Shown in pieces: positions 24,151 through 36,593 of a stretch of 64,000 bases of DNA. The translations under genes and the position numbers were made by a program. Numbering within the stretch: position 1 is the stretch's first letter; every line of letters starts with the position of its first letter. Under the pieces are notes generated by a model. It did not search any database and was not told the DNA's origin. It worked only from the letters and a program-made list of their open reading frames with translations. Source of the stretch: Camelus bactrianus (Eukaryota; Chordata; Mammalia; Artiodactyla; Camelidae); the NCBI RefSeq assembly GCF_048773025.1, contig NC_133566.1, forward strand, positions 4,935,501 to 4,999,500, written 5' to 3'.

Positions 24151-24647
24151 AAGTGTGTGTGAAAGCCGTCCTTCACCTAGCTTGTTGGGAACACAAAGTT
24201 TCTCTTCAGTTGCAAACTCCACTCCATACATATATATGGGGAGGTACGAGCTCCAACTCGGTTTTACAGTGAAAAATGCAGGAACTTCAAACCGGCAATA
24301 GGAAATAGACTGAGAAACCAGAGTAAAAGTTTCTCCTGCAACCCGTTCCCTTTGTGCTAGATGAACGAACGTCTCTCCACATGCTAAGTTCTGACAGATA
24401 AGTGTGTGTGAAAGCCGTTCTTCAACTAGCTTGTTGGGAACACAAAGTTTCTCTTCAGTTGCAAACTCCACTCCATACATATATATGGGATGTACAAGCT
24501 CCAACTCGGTTTTACAGTGAAAACTGCCGGAACTTCAAACCAGCACTAGGAAACAGACTGAGAAACCAGAGTAAAAGTTTCTCCTGCAAACCGTTCCCTT
24601 TGTGCTAGATGAACGAACTTCTCTCCACATGCTCAGTTCTGAGAGAT
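24151..24647 (+). repeat. Two-unit segment, downstream partner of 20667-21163
   Basis: Units start at 24151 and 24400. The pair shares CAATAGGAAA, ATGCTAAGTTCTGACAG, GCCGTTCTTCA and TGCCGGAACTTC with the upstream pair. The CAATAGG change removes the TAG that normally closes the reverse-strand frame, giving the 151-codon open stretch at 24049-24504. I do not call that stretch a gene. Confidence 0.7.
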
Positions 24648-27633
24648 AAGTGTGTGTGAAAGCCGTCATTCATCTAGCTTGTTGGGAACACAAAGTTTCT
24701 CTTCAGTTGCAAACTCCACTCCATACATATATATGGTGAGGTACTATCTCAAACTCGGTTTTACTGTGAAAACTGCAGGATCTTCAAACCGGCACTAGGA
24801 AACAGACTGAGAAACCAGAGTAAAAGTTTCTCCTGCAACCCGTTCCCATTGTGCTAGATGAACGAACGTCTCTCCAGAGGCTCAGTTCTGAGAGATAAGT
24901 GTGTGTGAAAGCCGTCCTTCACCTAGCTTGTTGGGAACACAAAGTTTCTCTTCAGTTGCAAATTCCAGTCCATACATATATATGGGGAGTTACTAGCTCC
25001 AATTCGGTTTTACAGTGAAAACTGCAGGAACTTCAAACCGGCACTAGGAAACAGACTGAGAAAGCAGAGTAAAAGTTTCTCCTGCAACCCGTTCCCTTTG
25101 TGCTAGATGAACGAACGTCTCTCCACATGCTCAGTTCTGAGAGATTAGTGTGTGAGAAAGCCGTCCTTCAACTAGCTTGTTCGGAACACAAAGATTCTAT
25201 TCAGTTGCAAACCCCACTCCATACATATATATGGGGAGGTACTAGCTCCAACTCGCTTTTACAGTGAAAACTGCAGGAACTTCAAACCGGCACTAGGAAA
25301 CAGACTGAGAAACCAGAGTAAAAGTTTCTCCTGCAACCCGTTCCCTTTGTGCTAGATGAACGAACGTCTCTCCACATGCTCAGTTCTGAGAGATAAGTGT
25401 GTGTCAAAGCCGTTCATCACCTAGCTTGTTGGGAACACAAAGTTTCTCTACATTTCCCAACTCCATTCCATACATATATATGGGTGGTACTAGCTCCAAC
25501 TCGGTTTTACAGTGAAAACTGCAGGAACTTCAAACTGGCACTAGGAAACAGACTGAGAAACCGGAGTAAAAGTTTCCCCTGCAAACCGTTCCCTTTGTGC
25601 TAGATGAACGAACGTCTCTCCACATGCTCAGTTCTGACAGAAAAGTGTGTGTGAAAGCCGTCCTTCACCTAGCTTGTTGGGAACACAAAGTTTCTCTTCA
25701 GTTGCAAACTCCACTCCATACATATATATGGGGAGGTACTAGCTCCAACTCTGTTTTACAGTGAAAACTGCAGGAACTTCAAACCGGCACTAGGAAACAG
25801 ACTGAGAAACCAGAGTAAAAGTTTCTCCTGCAAACCGTTCCCTTTGTGCTAGTTGAACGAACGTATCTCCAGATGCTCAGTTCTGAGGGATAAGTGTGTG
25901 TGAAAGCCGTCCTTCAACTTGCTTGTTGGGAACACAAAGTTTCTCTTCAGTTGCAAACTCCACTCCATACATATACATGGGGAGGTACTAGCTCCAACTC
26001 GGTTTTACAGTGAAAACTGCAGGATCTTCAAACCGGCACTAGGAAACAGACTGAGAAACCAGAGTAAAAGTTTCTCCTGCAACCCGTTCCATTTGTGCTA
26101 GATGAACGAACGTCTCTCCAGATGCTCAGTTCTGAGAGATAAGTGTGTGTGAAAGCCTTCCTTCACCTAGCTTGTTGGGAACACAAAGTTTCTCTTCAGT
26201 TGCAAATTCCACTCCATACATATATATGGGGAGGTACTAGCTCCAATTCGGTTTTACAGTGAAAACTGCAGGAACTTCAAACCGGCACTAGGAAACAGAC
26301 TGAGAAAGCAGAGTAAAAGTATCTCCTGCAACCCGTTCCATTTGTGCTAGATGAACGAATGTCTCTCCACATGCTCAGTTCTGAGAGATAAGTGTGTGTG
26401 AAAACCGTCCTTCAACTAGCTTGTTGGGAACACAAAGATTCTATTCAGTTGAAAACTCCACTCCATACATATACATGTTGAGGTACTAGCTCCAACTCGG
26501 TTTTACAGTGAAAACTGCAGGAACTTCAAACCGGCACTAGGAAACAGACTGAGAAACCAGAGTAAATGTTTCTCCTGCAACCCATTCCCTTTGTGCTAGA
26601 TGAACGAACGTCTCTCCAGATGCTCAGTTCTGAGAGATAAGTGTGTGTGAAAGCCGTCCTTCACCTAGCTTGTTGAGAACACAAAGTTTCTCTTCAGTTG
26701 CAAATTCCACTCCATACAAATATATGGGGAGGTTCTAGCTCCAATTCGGTTTTACAGTGAAAACTGCAGGATCTTCAAACCGGCACTAGGAAACAGACTG
26801 AGAAAGCAGAGTAAAAGTTTCTCCTGCAACCCGTTCCCTTTGTGCTAGATGAACGAACGTCTCTCCACATGCTCAGTTCTGAGAGATAAGTGTGTGTGAA
26901 AGCCGTCCTTCAACTAGCTTGTTGGGAACACAAAGATTCTATTCAGTTGCAAACTCCACTCCATACATATATATGGGTTGGTACTAGCTCCAACTCGGTT
27001 TTACAGAGAAAACTGCAGGAACTTCAAACCGGCACTAGGAAACAGACTGAGAAACCAGAGAAAAAGTTTCTCCTGCAACCCGTTCCCTTTGTGCTAGAAG
27101 AACGAACGTCTCTGCACATGCTCAGTTCTGTGAGATAAGTGTGTGTCAAAGCCGTCCTTCACCTAGCTTGTTGGGAACACAAAGTTTCTCTTCATTTCCC
27201 AACTCCATTCCATACATATATATGGGGTGGTACTAGCTCCAACTCGGTTTTACACTGAAAACTGCAGGAACTTCAAACCGGCACTAGGAAACAGACTGAG
27301 AATCCGGAGTAAAAGTTTCCCCTGCAAACCGTTCCCTTTGTGCTAGATGAACGAACGTCTCTCCACATGCTCAGTTCTGAGAGATAAGTGTGTGTCAAAG
27401 CAGTCCTTCACCTTGATTGTTGGGAACACAAAGTTTCTTTTCAGTTGCAAAATCCACTCCATACATATATATGGGAGGTACTAGCTCCAACTCTGTTTTA
27501 CAGTGAAAACTGCAGGAACTTCAAACCGGCACTAGGAAACAGACTGAGAAACCAGAGTAAAAGTTTCTCCTGCAACCCGTTCCCTTTATGCTAGATGAAC
27601 GAAAGTCTCTCCACATGCTCAGTTCTGAGGGAT

Positions 27634-28629
27634 AAGTGTGTGTGAAAGCCGTACTTCACCTAGCTTGTTGGGAACACAAAGTTTCTCTTCAGTTGCAAAC
27701 TCCACTCCATACATATATATGGGGAGGTACTAGCTCCAACTCGGTTTTACAGTGAAAACTGCAGGAACTTCTAACCGGCACAAGGAAACAGACTGAGAAA
27801 CCAGAGTAAAAGTTTCTCCTGCAACCTGTTCCCTTTGTGCTAGTTGAACGAACGTATCTCCAGATGCTCAGTTCTGAGTGATAAGTGTGTGTGAAAGCCG
27901 TCCTTCACCTTGCTTGTTGGGAACACAAAGTTTCTCTTCAGTTGCAAACTCCACTCCATTCATATACATGGGGATGTACTAGCTCCAACTCTGATTTACA
28001 GTGAAAACTGCAGGATCTTCAAACCGGCTCTAGGAAACAGACTGAGAAACCAGAGTAAAAGTTTCTTCTGCAACCCGTTCCCTTTGTGCTAGATGAACGA
28101 ACGTCTCTCCACATGCTCAGTTCTGAGAGATAAGTGTGTGTGAAAACCGTCCTTCAACTAGCTTGTTGGGAACACAAAGATTCTATTCAGTTGCAAACTC
28201 CACTCCATACATATATATGGGGAGGTACTAGCTCCAACTCGGTTTTACAGTGAAAACTGCAGGAACTTCAAACCGGCAATAGGAAACAGACTGAGAAACC
28301 AGAGTAAAAGTTTCTCCTGCTACCCGTTCCCTTTGTGCTAGATGAACGAAAGTCTCTCCACATGCTCAGTTCTGAGAGATAAGTGTGTGTGAAAGCCGTC
28401 CTACACCTAGCTTGCTGGGAACACAAAGTTTCTCTTTAGTTGCAAATTCCACTCCATACATATACATGTTGAGGTACTAGCTCCAACTCGGTTTTACAGT
28501 GAAAACTGCAGGAACTTCAAACCGGCACTAGGAAACACACTGAGAAACCAGAGTAAAAGTTTCCCCTGCAAACCGTTCCCTTTGTGCTAGATGAACGAAC
28601 GTCTCTCCACATGCTCAGTTCTGAGAGAT
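27634..28629 (+). repeat. Module Q, copy 1 (four units)
   Basis: The units begin just after CTGAGGGAT. In order they show GAACTTCTAACCGG; CCTTGCTTG with CCATTCATATACATGG and CTCTGATTTACAG; AAAACCGTCC with GATTCTATTCAG; and CTTGCTGGG with CATATACATGTTGAGG. The same order recurs 4978 bp downstream. Confidence 0.82.
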
Positions 28630-29126
28630 AAGTGTGTGTGAAAACCATACTTCACCAAGCTTGTTGGGAACACAATGTTTCTCTTCAGTTGCAAACTCCA
28701 CTCCATACATATATATGGGGAGGCTATAGCTCCTACTCGGTTTTACACTGAAAACTGCAAGAAAATCAAACCGGGACTAGGAAACAGACTGAGAAACCAG
28801 AGTAAAAGTTTCTCCTGCAACCCGTTCCCTTTGTGCTATTTGAACGAACGTATCTCCAGATGCTCAGTTCTGAGAGATAAGTGTGTGTGAAAGCCGTCCT
28901 TCAACTTGCTTTTTGGGAAAACAAAGTTTCTCTTCAGTTGAAACTCCACTCCATACATATACATGGGGAGGTACTAGCTCCAACTCGGTTTTACAGTGAA
29001 AACTGCAGGATCTTCAAACCGGCACTAGGAAACAGACTGAGAAACCAGAGTAAAAGTTTCTCCTGCAACCCGTTCCCTTGGTGCTAGATGAACGAAAGTC
29101 TCTCCAGATGCTCAGTTCTGAGAGAT

Positions 29127-30122
29127 AAGTGTGTGTGAAAGCCGTCCTTCACCTAGCTTGTTGGGAACACAAAGTTTCTCTTCAGTTGCAAATTCCACTC
29201 CATACATATATATGGGGAGGTACTAACTCCAATTCGGTTTTACAGTGAAAACTGCAGGAACTTCAAACCGGCACTAGGAAACAGACTGAGAAAGCAGAGT
29301 AAAAGTTTCTCCTGCAAACCGTTCCCTTTGTGCTAGATGAACAAAAGTCTCTCCACATGCTCAGTTCTGAGAGATAAGTGTGTGTGAAAGCCGTCCTTCA
29401 ACTAGCTTGTTGGGAACACAAAGATTCTATTCAGTTGCAAACTCCACTCCATACATATATATGGGGAGGTACAAGCTCCAACTCGGTTTTACAGTGAAAA
29501 CTGCAGGAACTTCAAACCGGCACTAGGAAACAGACTGAGAAACCAGAGTAAAAGTTTCTCCTGCAACCCGTTCCCTTTGTGCTAGATGAACGAACGTCTC
29601 TTCACATGCTCAGTTCTGAGAGATAAGTGTGTGTGAAAGCCGTCCTTCACCTAGCTTGTTGGGAACACAAAGTTTCTCTTCAGTTGCAAATTCCACTCCA
29701 TACATATACATGTTGAGGTACTAGCTCCAACTCGGTTTTACAGTGAAAACTGCAGGAACTTCAAACCGGCACTAGGAAACAGACTGAGAAACCAAAGTAA
29801 AAGTTTCTCCTGCAAACAGTTCCCTTTGTGCTAGATGAACGAACGTCTCTCCACATGCTCAGTTCTGAGAGATAAGTGTGTGTGAAAGCCGTCCTTCACC
29901 TAGCTTGTTGGGAACACAAAGTTTCTCTTCAGTTGCAAACTCCACTCCATACATATATATGGGGTGGTACTAGCTCCAACTCTGTTTTACAGTGAAAACT
30001 GCAGGAACTTCAAACCGGCACTAGGAAACAGACTGAGAAACCAGAGTAAAAGTTTCTCCTGCAACCCGTTCCCTTTATGCTAGATGAACGAACGTCTCTC
30101 CACATGCTCAGTTCTGAGGGAT
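29127..30122 (+). repeat. Module P, copy 1 (four units, 996 bp)
   Basis: In order the units show GGTACTAACTCCAATTCGG; CAACTAGC with GATTCTATTCAG; CATATACATGTTGAGG; and CCCTTTATGCTAG followed by CTGAGGGAT. The module recurs at 31616-32611 (offset 2489) and 35598-36593 (offset 6471). Confidence 0.84.
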
Positions 30123-31118
30123 AAGTGTGTGTGAAAACCGTCCTTCAACTAGCTTGTTGGGAACACAAAGATTCTATTCAGTTGCAAACTCCACTCCATA
30201 CATATATATGGGGAAGTACTAGCTCCAACTCGGTTTTACAGTGAAAACTGCATTAACTTCAAACCGGCACTAGGAAACAGACTGAGAAACCAGAGTAAAA
30301 GTTTCTCCTGCAACCCGTTCCCTTTGTGCTAGATGAACTAACGTCTCTCCACATGCTCAGTTCTGAGAGATAAGTGTGTGTGAAAGCCGTCCTTCACCTA
30401 GCTTGTTGGGAACACAAAGTTTCTCTTTAGTTGCAAATTCCACTCCATACATATACATGTTGAGGTACTAGCTCCAACTCGGTTTTACAGTGAAAACTGC
30501 AGGAACTTCAAACCGGCACTAGGAAACAGACTGAGAAACCAGAGTAAAAGTTTCTCCTGCAACCCATTCCCTTTGTGCTAGATGAACGAACGTCTCTCCA
30601 GATGCTCAGTTCTGAGAGATATGTGTGTGTGAAAGCCGTCCTTCACCTAGCTTGTTGGGAACACAAAGTTTCTCTTGAGTTGCAGATTCCACTCCATACA
30701 TATATATGGGGAGGTATTAGCTCCAATTCGGTTTTACAGTGAAAACTGCAGGATCTTCAAACCAGCACTAGAAAACAGACTGAGAAAGCAGAGTAAAAGT
30801 TTCTCCTGCAACCCGTTCCCTTTGTGCTAGATGAACGAACGTCTCTCCACATGCTCAGTTCTGAGAGATAAGTGTGTGTCAAAGCCGTCCTTCAAATATC
30901 TTGTTGGGAACACAAAGTTTCTCTTCATTTCCCAACCCCATTCCATACATATATATGGGGTGGTACTAGCTCCAACTCGGTTTTACAGTGAAAACTGCAG
31001 GAACTTCAAACCGGCACTAGGAAACAGACTGAGAAACCGGAGTAAAACTTTCCCCTGCAAACCGTTCCCTTTGTGCTAGATGAACGAACGTCTCTCCACA
31101 TGCTCAGTTCTGACATAT

Positions 31119-31366
31119 TAGTGTGTGTGAAAGCCGTCCTTCACCTAGCTTGTTGGGAACACAAAGTTTTCTTCAGTTGCTAACTCCACTCCATACATAT
31201 ACATGGGGAGGTTCTAGCTCCAACTGGGTTTTACAGTGAAAACTACAGGATCTTCAAACCGGCACTAGGAAACAGACTGAGAAACCAGAGTAAAAGTTTC
31301 TCCTGCAACCCGTTCCCTTTGTGCTAGATGAACGAACGTCTCTCCAGATGCTCAGTTCTGAGAGAT
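31119..31366 (+). repeat. Single-unit tandem duplication, left member
   Basis: This unit shares the private markers CATATACATGGGGAGG, TTCTAGCTCCAACTGGG and AAAACTACAGGATC with the unit immediately to its right, and they were noticed together nowhere else. It begins TTAGTGTGTG and has a one-base loss in GTTTTCTTCAG. A one-unit slip or unequal exchange is the simplest explanation. Confidence 0.82.
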
Positions 31367-31615
31367 AAGTGTGTGTGAAAGCCGTCCTTCACCTAGCTTG
31401 TTGGGAAAACAAAGTTTCTCTTCAGTTGCAAACTCCACTCCATACATATACATGGGGAGGTTCTAGCTCCAACTGGGTTTTACAGTGAAAACTACAGGAT
31501 CTTCAAACCGGCACTAGGAAACAGACTGAGAAACCAGAGTAAAAGTTTCTCCTGCAACCCGTTCCCTTTGTGCTAGATGAACGAACGTCTCTCCAGATGC
31601 TCAGTTCTGAGAGAT
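31367..31615 (+). repeat. Single-unit tandem duplication, right member
   Basis: This unit carries the same private markers as its left neighbour (CAACTGGG, CTACAGGATC, TTCTAGC), plus its own GGGAAAACAAAG. The next unit, at 31616, begins module P. Confidence 0.82.
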
Positions 31616-32611
31616 AAGTGTGTGTGAAAGCCGTCCTTCACCTAGCTTGTTGGGAACACAAAGTTTCTCTTCAGTTGCAAATTCCACTCCATACATATAT
31701 ATGGGGAGGTACTAACACCAATTCGGTTTTACAGTGAAAACTGCAGGAACTTCAAACCGGCACTAGGAAACAGACTGAGAAACCAGAGTAAAAGTTTCTC
31801 CTGCAACCCGTTTCCTTTGTGCTAGATGAACGAAAGTCTCTCCACATGCTCAGTTCTGAGAGATAAGTGTGTGTGAAAGCCGTCCTTCAACTAGCTTGTT
31901 GGGAACACAAAGATTCTATTCAGTTGCAAACTCCACTCCATACATATATATGGGGAGGTACTAGCTCCAACTCGGTTTTACAGTGAAAACTGCAGGAACT
32001 TCAAACCGGCACTAGGAAACAGACTGAGAAACCAGAGTAAAAGTTTCTCCTGCAACCCATTCCCTTTTTGCTAGATGAACGAACGTCTCTTCACATGCTC
32101 AGTTCTGAGAGATAAGTGTGTGTGAAAGCCGTCCTTCACCTAGCTTGTTGGGAACCCAAAGTTTCTCTTCAGTTGCAAATTCCACTCCATACATATACAT
32201 GTTGTGGTACTAGCTCCAACTCGGTTTTACAGTGAAAACTGCAGGAACTTCAAACCGGCACTAGGAAACAGACTGAGAAACCAGAGTAAAAGTTTCTCCT
32301 GCAAACCGTTCCCTTTGTGCTAGATGAACGAACGTCTCTCCACATGCTCAGTTCTGAGAGATAAGTGTGTGTCAAAGCCGTCCTTCACCTAGCTTGTTGG
32401 GAAAACAAAGTTTCTCTTCAGTTGCAAACTCCACTCCATACATATATATGGGGAGGTACTAGCTCCAACTCGGTTTTACAGTGAAAACTGCAGGAACTTC
32501 AAACCGGCACTAGGAAACAGACTGAGAAACCAGAGTAAAAGTTTCTCCTGCAACCCGTTCCCTTTATGCTAGATGAACGAACGTCTCTCCACATGCTCAG
32601 TTCTGAGGGAT
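31616..32611 (+). repeat. Module P, copy 2 (four units, 996 bp)
   Basis: This matches copy 1 at an offset of 2489 bp. Differences include ACTAACACC for ACTAACTCC and GTTGTGG for GTTGAGG. It ends with CTGAGGGAT and is followed directly by module Q copy 2. Confidence 0.84.
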
Positions 32612-33605
32612 AAGTGTGTGTGAAAGCCGTCCTTCACCTAGCTTGTTGGGAACACAAAGTTTCTCTTCAGTTGCAAACTCCACTCCATACATATATATGG
32701 GGAGGTACTAGCTCCAACTCGGTTTTACAGTGAAAACTGCAGGAACTTCTAACCGGCACTAGGAAACAGACTGAGAAACCAGAGTAAAAGTTTCTCCTGC
32801 AACCCGTTCCCTTTGTGCTAGTTGAACGAACGTATCTCCAGATGCTCAGTTCTGAGTGATAAGTGTGTGTGAAAGCCGTCCTTCACCTTGCTTGTTGGCA
32901 CACAAAGTTTCTCTTCAGTTGCAAAATCCACTCCATTCATATACATGGGGATGTACTAGCTCCAACTCTGATTTACAGTGAAAACTGCAGGATCTTCAAA
33001 CCGGCTCTAGGAAACAGACTGAGAAACCAGAGTAAAAGTTTCTCCTGCAACCCGTTCCCTTTGTGCTAGATGAACGAACGTCTCTCCACATGCTCAGTTC
33101 TGAGAGATAAGTGTGTGTGAAAACCGTCCTTCAACTAGCTTGTTGGGAACACAAAGATTCTATTCAGTTGCAAACTCCACTCCCTACATATATATGGGGA
33201 GGTACTAGCTCCAACTCGGTTTTACAGTGAAAACTGTAGGAAGTTCAAAACGGCACTAGGAAACAGACTGAGAAACCAGAGTAAAAGTTTCTCCTGCAAC
33301 CCGTTCCCTTTGTGCTAGATGAACGAACGTCTCTCCACATGCTCAGTTCTGAGAGATAAGTGTGTGTGAAAGCCGTCCTTCACCTAGCTTGCTGGGAACA
33401 CAAAGTTTCTCTTAGTTGCAAATTCCACTCCATACATATACATGTTGAGGTACTAGCTCCAACTCGGTTTTACAGTGAAAACTGCAGGAACTTCAAACCG
33501 GCACTAGGAAACAGACTGAGAAACCAGAGTAAAAGTTTCTCCTACAACCAATTCCCTTTGTGCTAGATGAACGAACGTCTCTCCAGATGCTCAGTTCTGA
33601 GAGAT
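32612..33605 (+). repeat. Module Q, copy 2 (four units, 994 bp)
   Basis: This matches 27634-28629 at an offset of about 4978 bp. It has two one-base losses, in TTGTTGGCACAC and CTCTTAGTTGC, which account for its being two bases shorter. Confidence 0.82.
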
Positions 33606-35597
33606 AAGTGTGTGTGAAAGCCGTCCTTCACCTAGCTTGTTGGGAACACACAGATTCTCTTCAGTTGCAAATTCCACTCCATACATATATATGGGGAGGT
33701 ACTAGCTCCAATTCGGTTTTACAGTGAAAACTGAAGGATCTTCAAACCGGCACTAGGAAACAGACTGAGAAAGCAGAGAAAAAGTTTCTCCTACAACCCG
33801 TTCCATTTGTGCTAGATGAACGAACGTCTTTCCACATGCTCAGTTCTGAGAGATAAGTGTGTGTGAAAGCAGTCCTTCAACTAGCTTGTTGGGAACACAA
33901 AGATTCTATTCAGTTGCAAACCCCACTCCATACATATATATGGGGAGGTACTAGCTCCAACTCGGTTTTACAGAGAAAACTGCAGGAACTTCAAACCTGC
34001 ACTAGGAAACAGACTGAGAAACCAGAGTAAAAGTTTCTCCTGCAACCCGTTCCCTTTGTCCTAGAAGAACGAACGTCTCTCCACATGCTCAGTTCTGAGA
34101 GATAAGTGTGTGTCAAAGCCGTCCTTCACCTAGCTTGTTGGGAACACAAAGTTTCTCTTCATTTCCCAACTCCATTCCATACATATATATGGGGTGGTAC
34201 TAGCTCCAACTCGGTTTTACAGAGAAAACTGCAGGAACTTCAAACCGGCACTAGGAAACAGACTGAGAAACCAGAGTAAAAGTTTCTCCTGCATCCCGTT
34301 CCCTTTGTGCTAGATGAACGAACGTCTCTCCACATGCTCAGTTCTGAGAGATAGATGTGTGTGAAAGCCGTCCTTCACCTAGCTTGTTGGGAACACAATG
34401 TTTCTCTTCAGTTGCAAATTCCACTCCATACATATACATGTTGAGGTACTAGCTCCAACTCGGTTTTACAGTGAAAACTGCAGGAACTTCAAAACGGCAC
34501 TAGGAAACAGACTGAGAAACCAGAGTAAAAGTTTCTCCTGCACCCCGTTCCCTTTGTGCTAGATGAACGAACGTCTCTCCACATGCTCAGTTCTGAGAGA
34601 TAAGTGTGTGTCAAAGCCGTCCTTCACCTAGCTTGTTGGGAACACAAAGTTTCTCTTCATTTCCCAACTCCATTCCATACATATATATGGGGTGGTCCTA
34701 GCTCCAACTCGGTTTTACAGTGAAAACTGCAGGAACTTCAAACCGGCACTAGGAAACAGACTGAGAAACCGGAGTAAAACTTTCCCCTGCAAACCGTTCC
34801 CTTTGTGCTAGATGAACGAACGTCTCTCCACATGCTCAGTTCTGACATATTACTGTGTGTGAAAGCCGTCCTTCACCTAGCTTGTTGGGAACACAAAGTT
34901 TCTCTTCAGTTGCAAACTCCACTCCATACATATATATGGGGAGGTACTAGCTCCAACTCTGTTTTACAGTGAAAACTGCAGGAACTTCAAACCGGCACTA
35001 GGAAACAGACTGAGAAACCAGAGTAAAAGTTTCTCCTGCAACCCGTTCCCTTTATGCTAGATGAACGAACGTCTCTCCACATGCTCAGTTCTGACAGATA
35101 AGTGTGTGTGAAAGCCGTCCTTCACCTAGCTTGTTGGGAACACAAAGTTTCTCTTCAGTTGCAAACTCCACTCCATACATATATATGGGGAGGTACTAGC
35201 TCCAACTCGGTTTTACAGTGAAAACTGCAGGAACATCTAACCGGCACTAGGAAACAGACTGAGAAACCAGAGTAATAGTTTCTCCTGTAACCCGTTCCCT
35301 TTGTGCTATTTGAACGAACGTATCTCCAGATGCTCAGTTCTGAGAGATAAGTGTGTGTGAAAGCCGTACTTCAACTTGCTTTTTGGGAAAACAAAGTTTC
35401 TCTTCAGTTGCAAACTCCACTCCAAACATATAAATGGGGAGGTACTAGCTCCAACTCGGTTTTACAGTGAAAACTGCAGGATCTTCAAACCGGCACTAGG
35501 AAACAGACTGAGAAACCAGAGTAAAAGTTTCTCCTGCAACCCGTTCCCTTTGTGCTAGATGAACGAACGTCTCTCCAGATGCTCAGTTCTGAGAGAT

Positions 35598-36593
35598 AAG
35601 TGTGTGTGAAAGCCGTCCTTCACCTAGCTTGTTGGGAACACAAAGTTTCTCTTCAGTTGCAAATTCCACTCCATACATATATATGGGGAGGTACTAACTC
35701 CAATTCGGTTTTACAGTGAAAACTGCAGGAACTTCAAACCGGCACTAGGAAACAGACTGAGAAAGCAGAGTAAAAGTTTCTCCTGCAACCCGTTCCCTTT
35801 GTGCTAGATGAACGAACGTCTCTCCACATGCTCAGTTCTGAGAGATAAGTGTGTGTGAAAGCCGTCCTTCAACTAGCTTGTTGGGAACACAAAGATTCTA
35901 TTCAGTTGCAAGCTCCACTCCATACATATATATGGGGAGGTACTAGCTCCAACTCGGTTTTACAGTGAAAACTGCAGGAACATCAAACCGGCACTAGGAA
36001 ACAGACTGAGAAACCAGAGTAAAAGTTTCTCCTGCAACCCGTTCCCTTTGTGCTAGATGAACGAACGTCTCTTCACATGCTCAGTTCTGAGAGATAAGTG
36101 TGTGTGAAAGCCGTCCTTCACCTAGCTTGTTGGGAACACAAAGTTTCTCTTCAGTTGCAAATTTCACTCCTTACATATACATGTTGAGGTACTAGCTCCA
36201 ACTCGGTTTTACAGTGAAAACTGCAGGAACTTCAAACCGGCACTAGGAAACAGACTGAGAAACCAAAGTAAAAGTTTCTCCTGCAAACCGTTCCCTTTGT
36301 GCCAAATGAACGAACGTCTCTCCACATGCTCAGTTCTGAGAGATAAGTGTGTGTCAAAGCCGTCCTTCACCTAGCTTGTTGGGAACACAAAGTTTCTCTT
36401 CAGTTGCAAAATCCACTCCATAAATATATATGGGGTGGTACTAGCTCCAACTCTGTTTTACAGTGAAAACTGCAGGAACTTCAAACCGGCACTAGGAAAC
36501 AGACTGAGAAACCAGAGTAAAAGTTTCTCCTGCAACCCGTTCCCTTTATGCTAGATGAACGAACGTCTCTCCACATGCTCAGTTCTGAGGGAT
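35598..36593 (+). repeat. Module P, copy 3 (four units, 996 bp)
   Basis: This matches copy 1 at 6471 bp and copy 2 at 3982 bp, with the same four markers in order and CTGAGGGAT at the end. It is followed at 36594 by the first two Q-type units only, after which the order changes. Confidence 0.84.

Larger units (their letters stand above)
16928..25145 (+). repeat. Heterogeneous satellite domain, about 33 units, weak higher-order structure
   Basis: Units here mostly carry scattered private changes rather than shared marker sets. Repeated arrangements are limited to the dimer at 18173-19168, a faded relation of 19916-20666 to the units from 22159, and a faded two-unit relation of 20667-21163 to 24151-24647. 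Reverse-strand reading frames are longest here because some units have CAATAGG in place of CACTAGG. No gene, RNA or insertion was seen. Confidence 0.75.
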
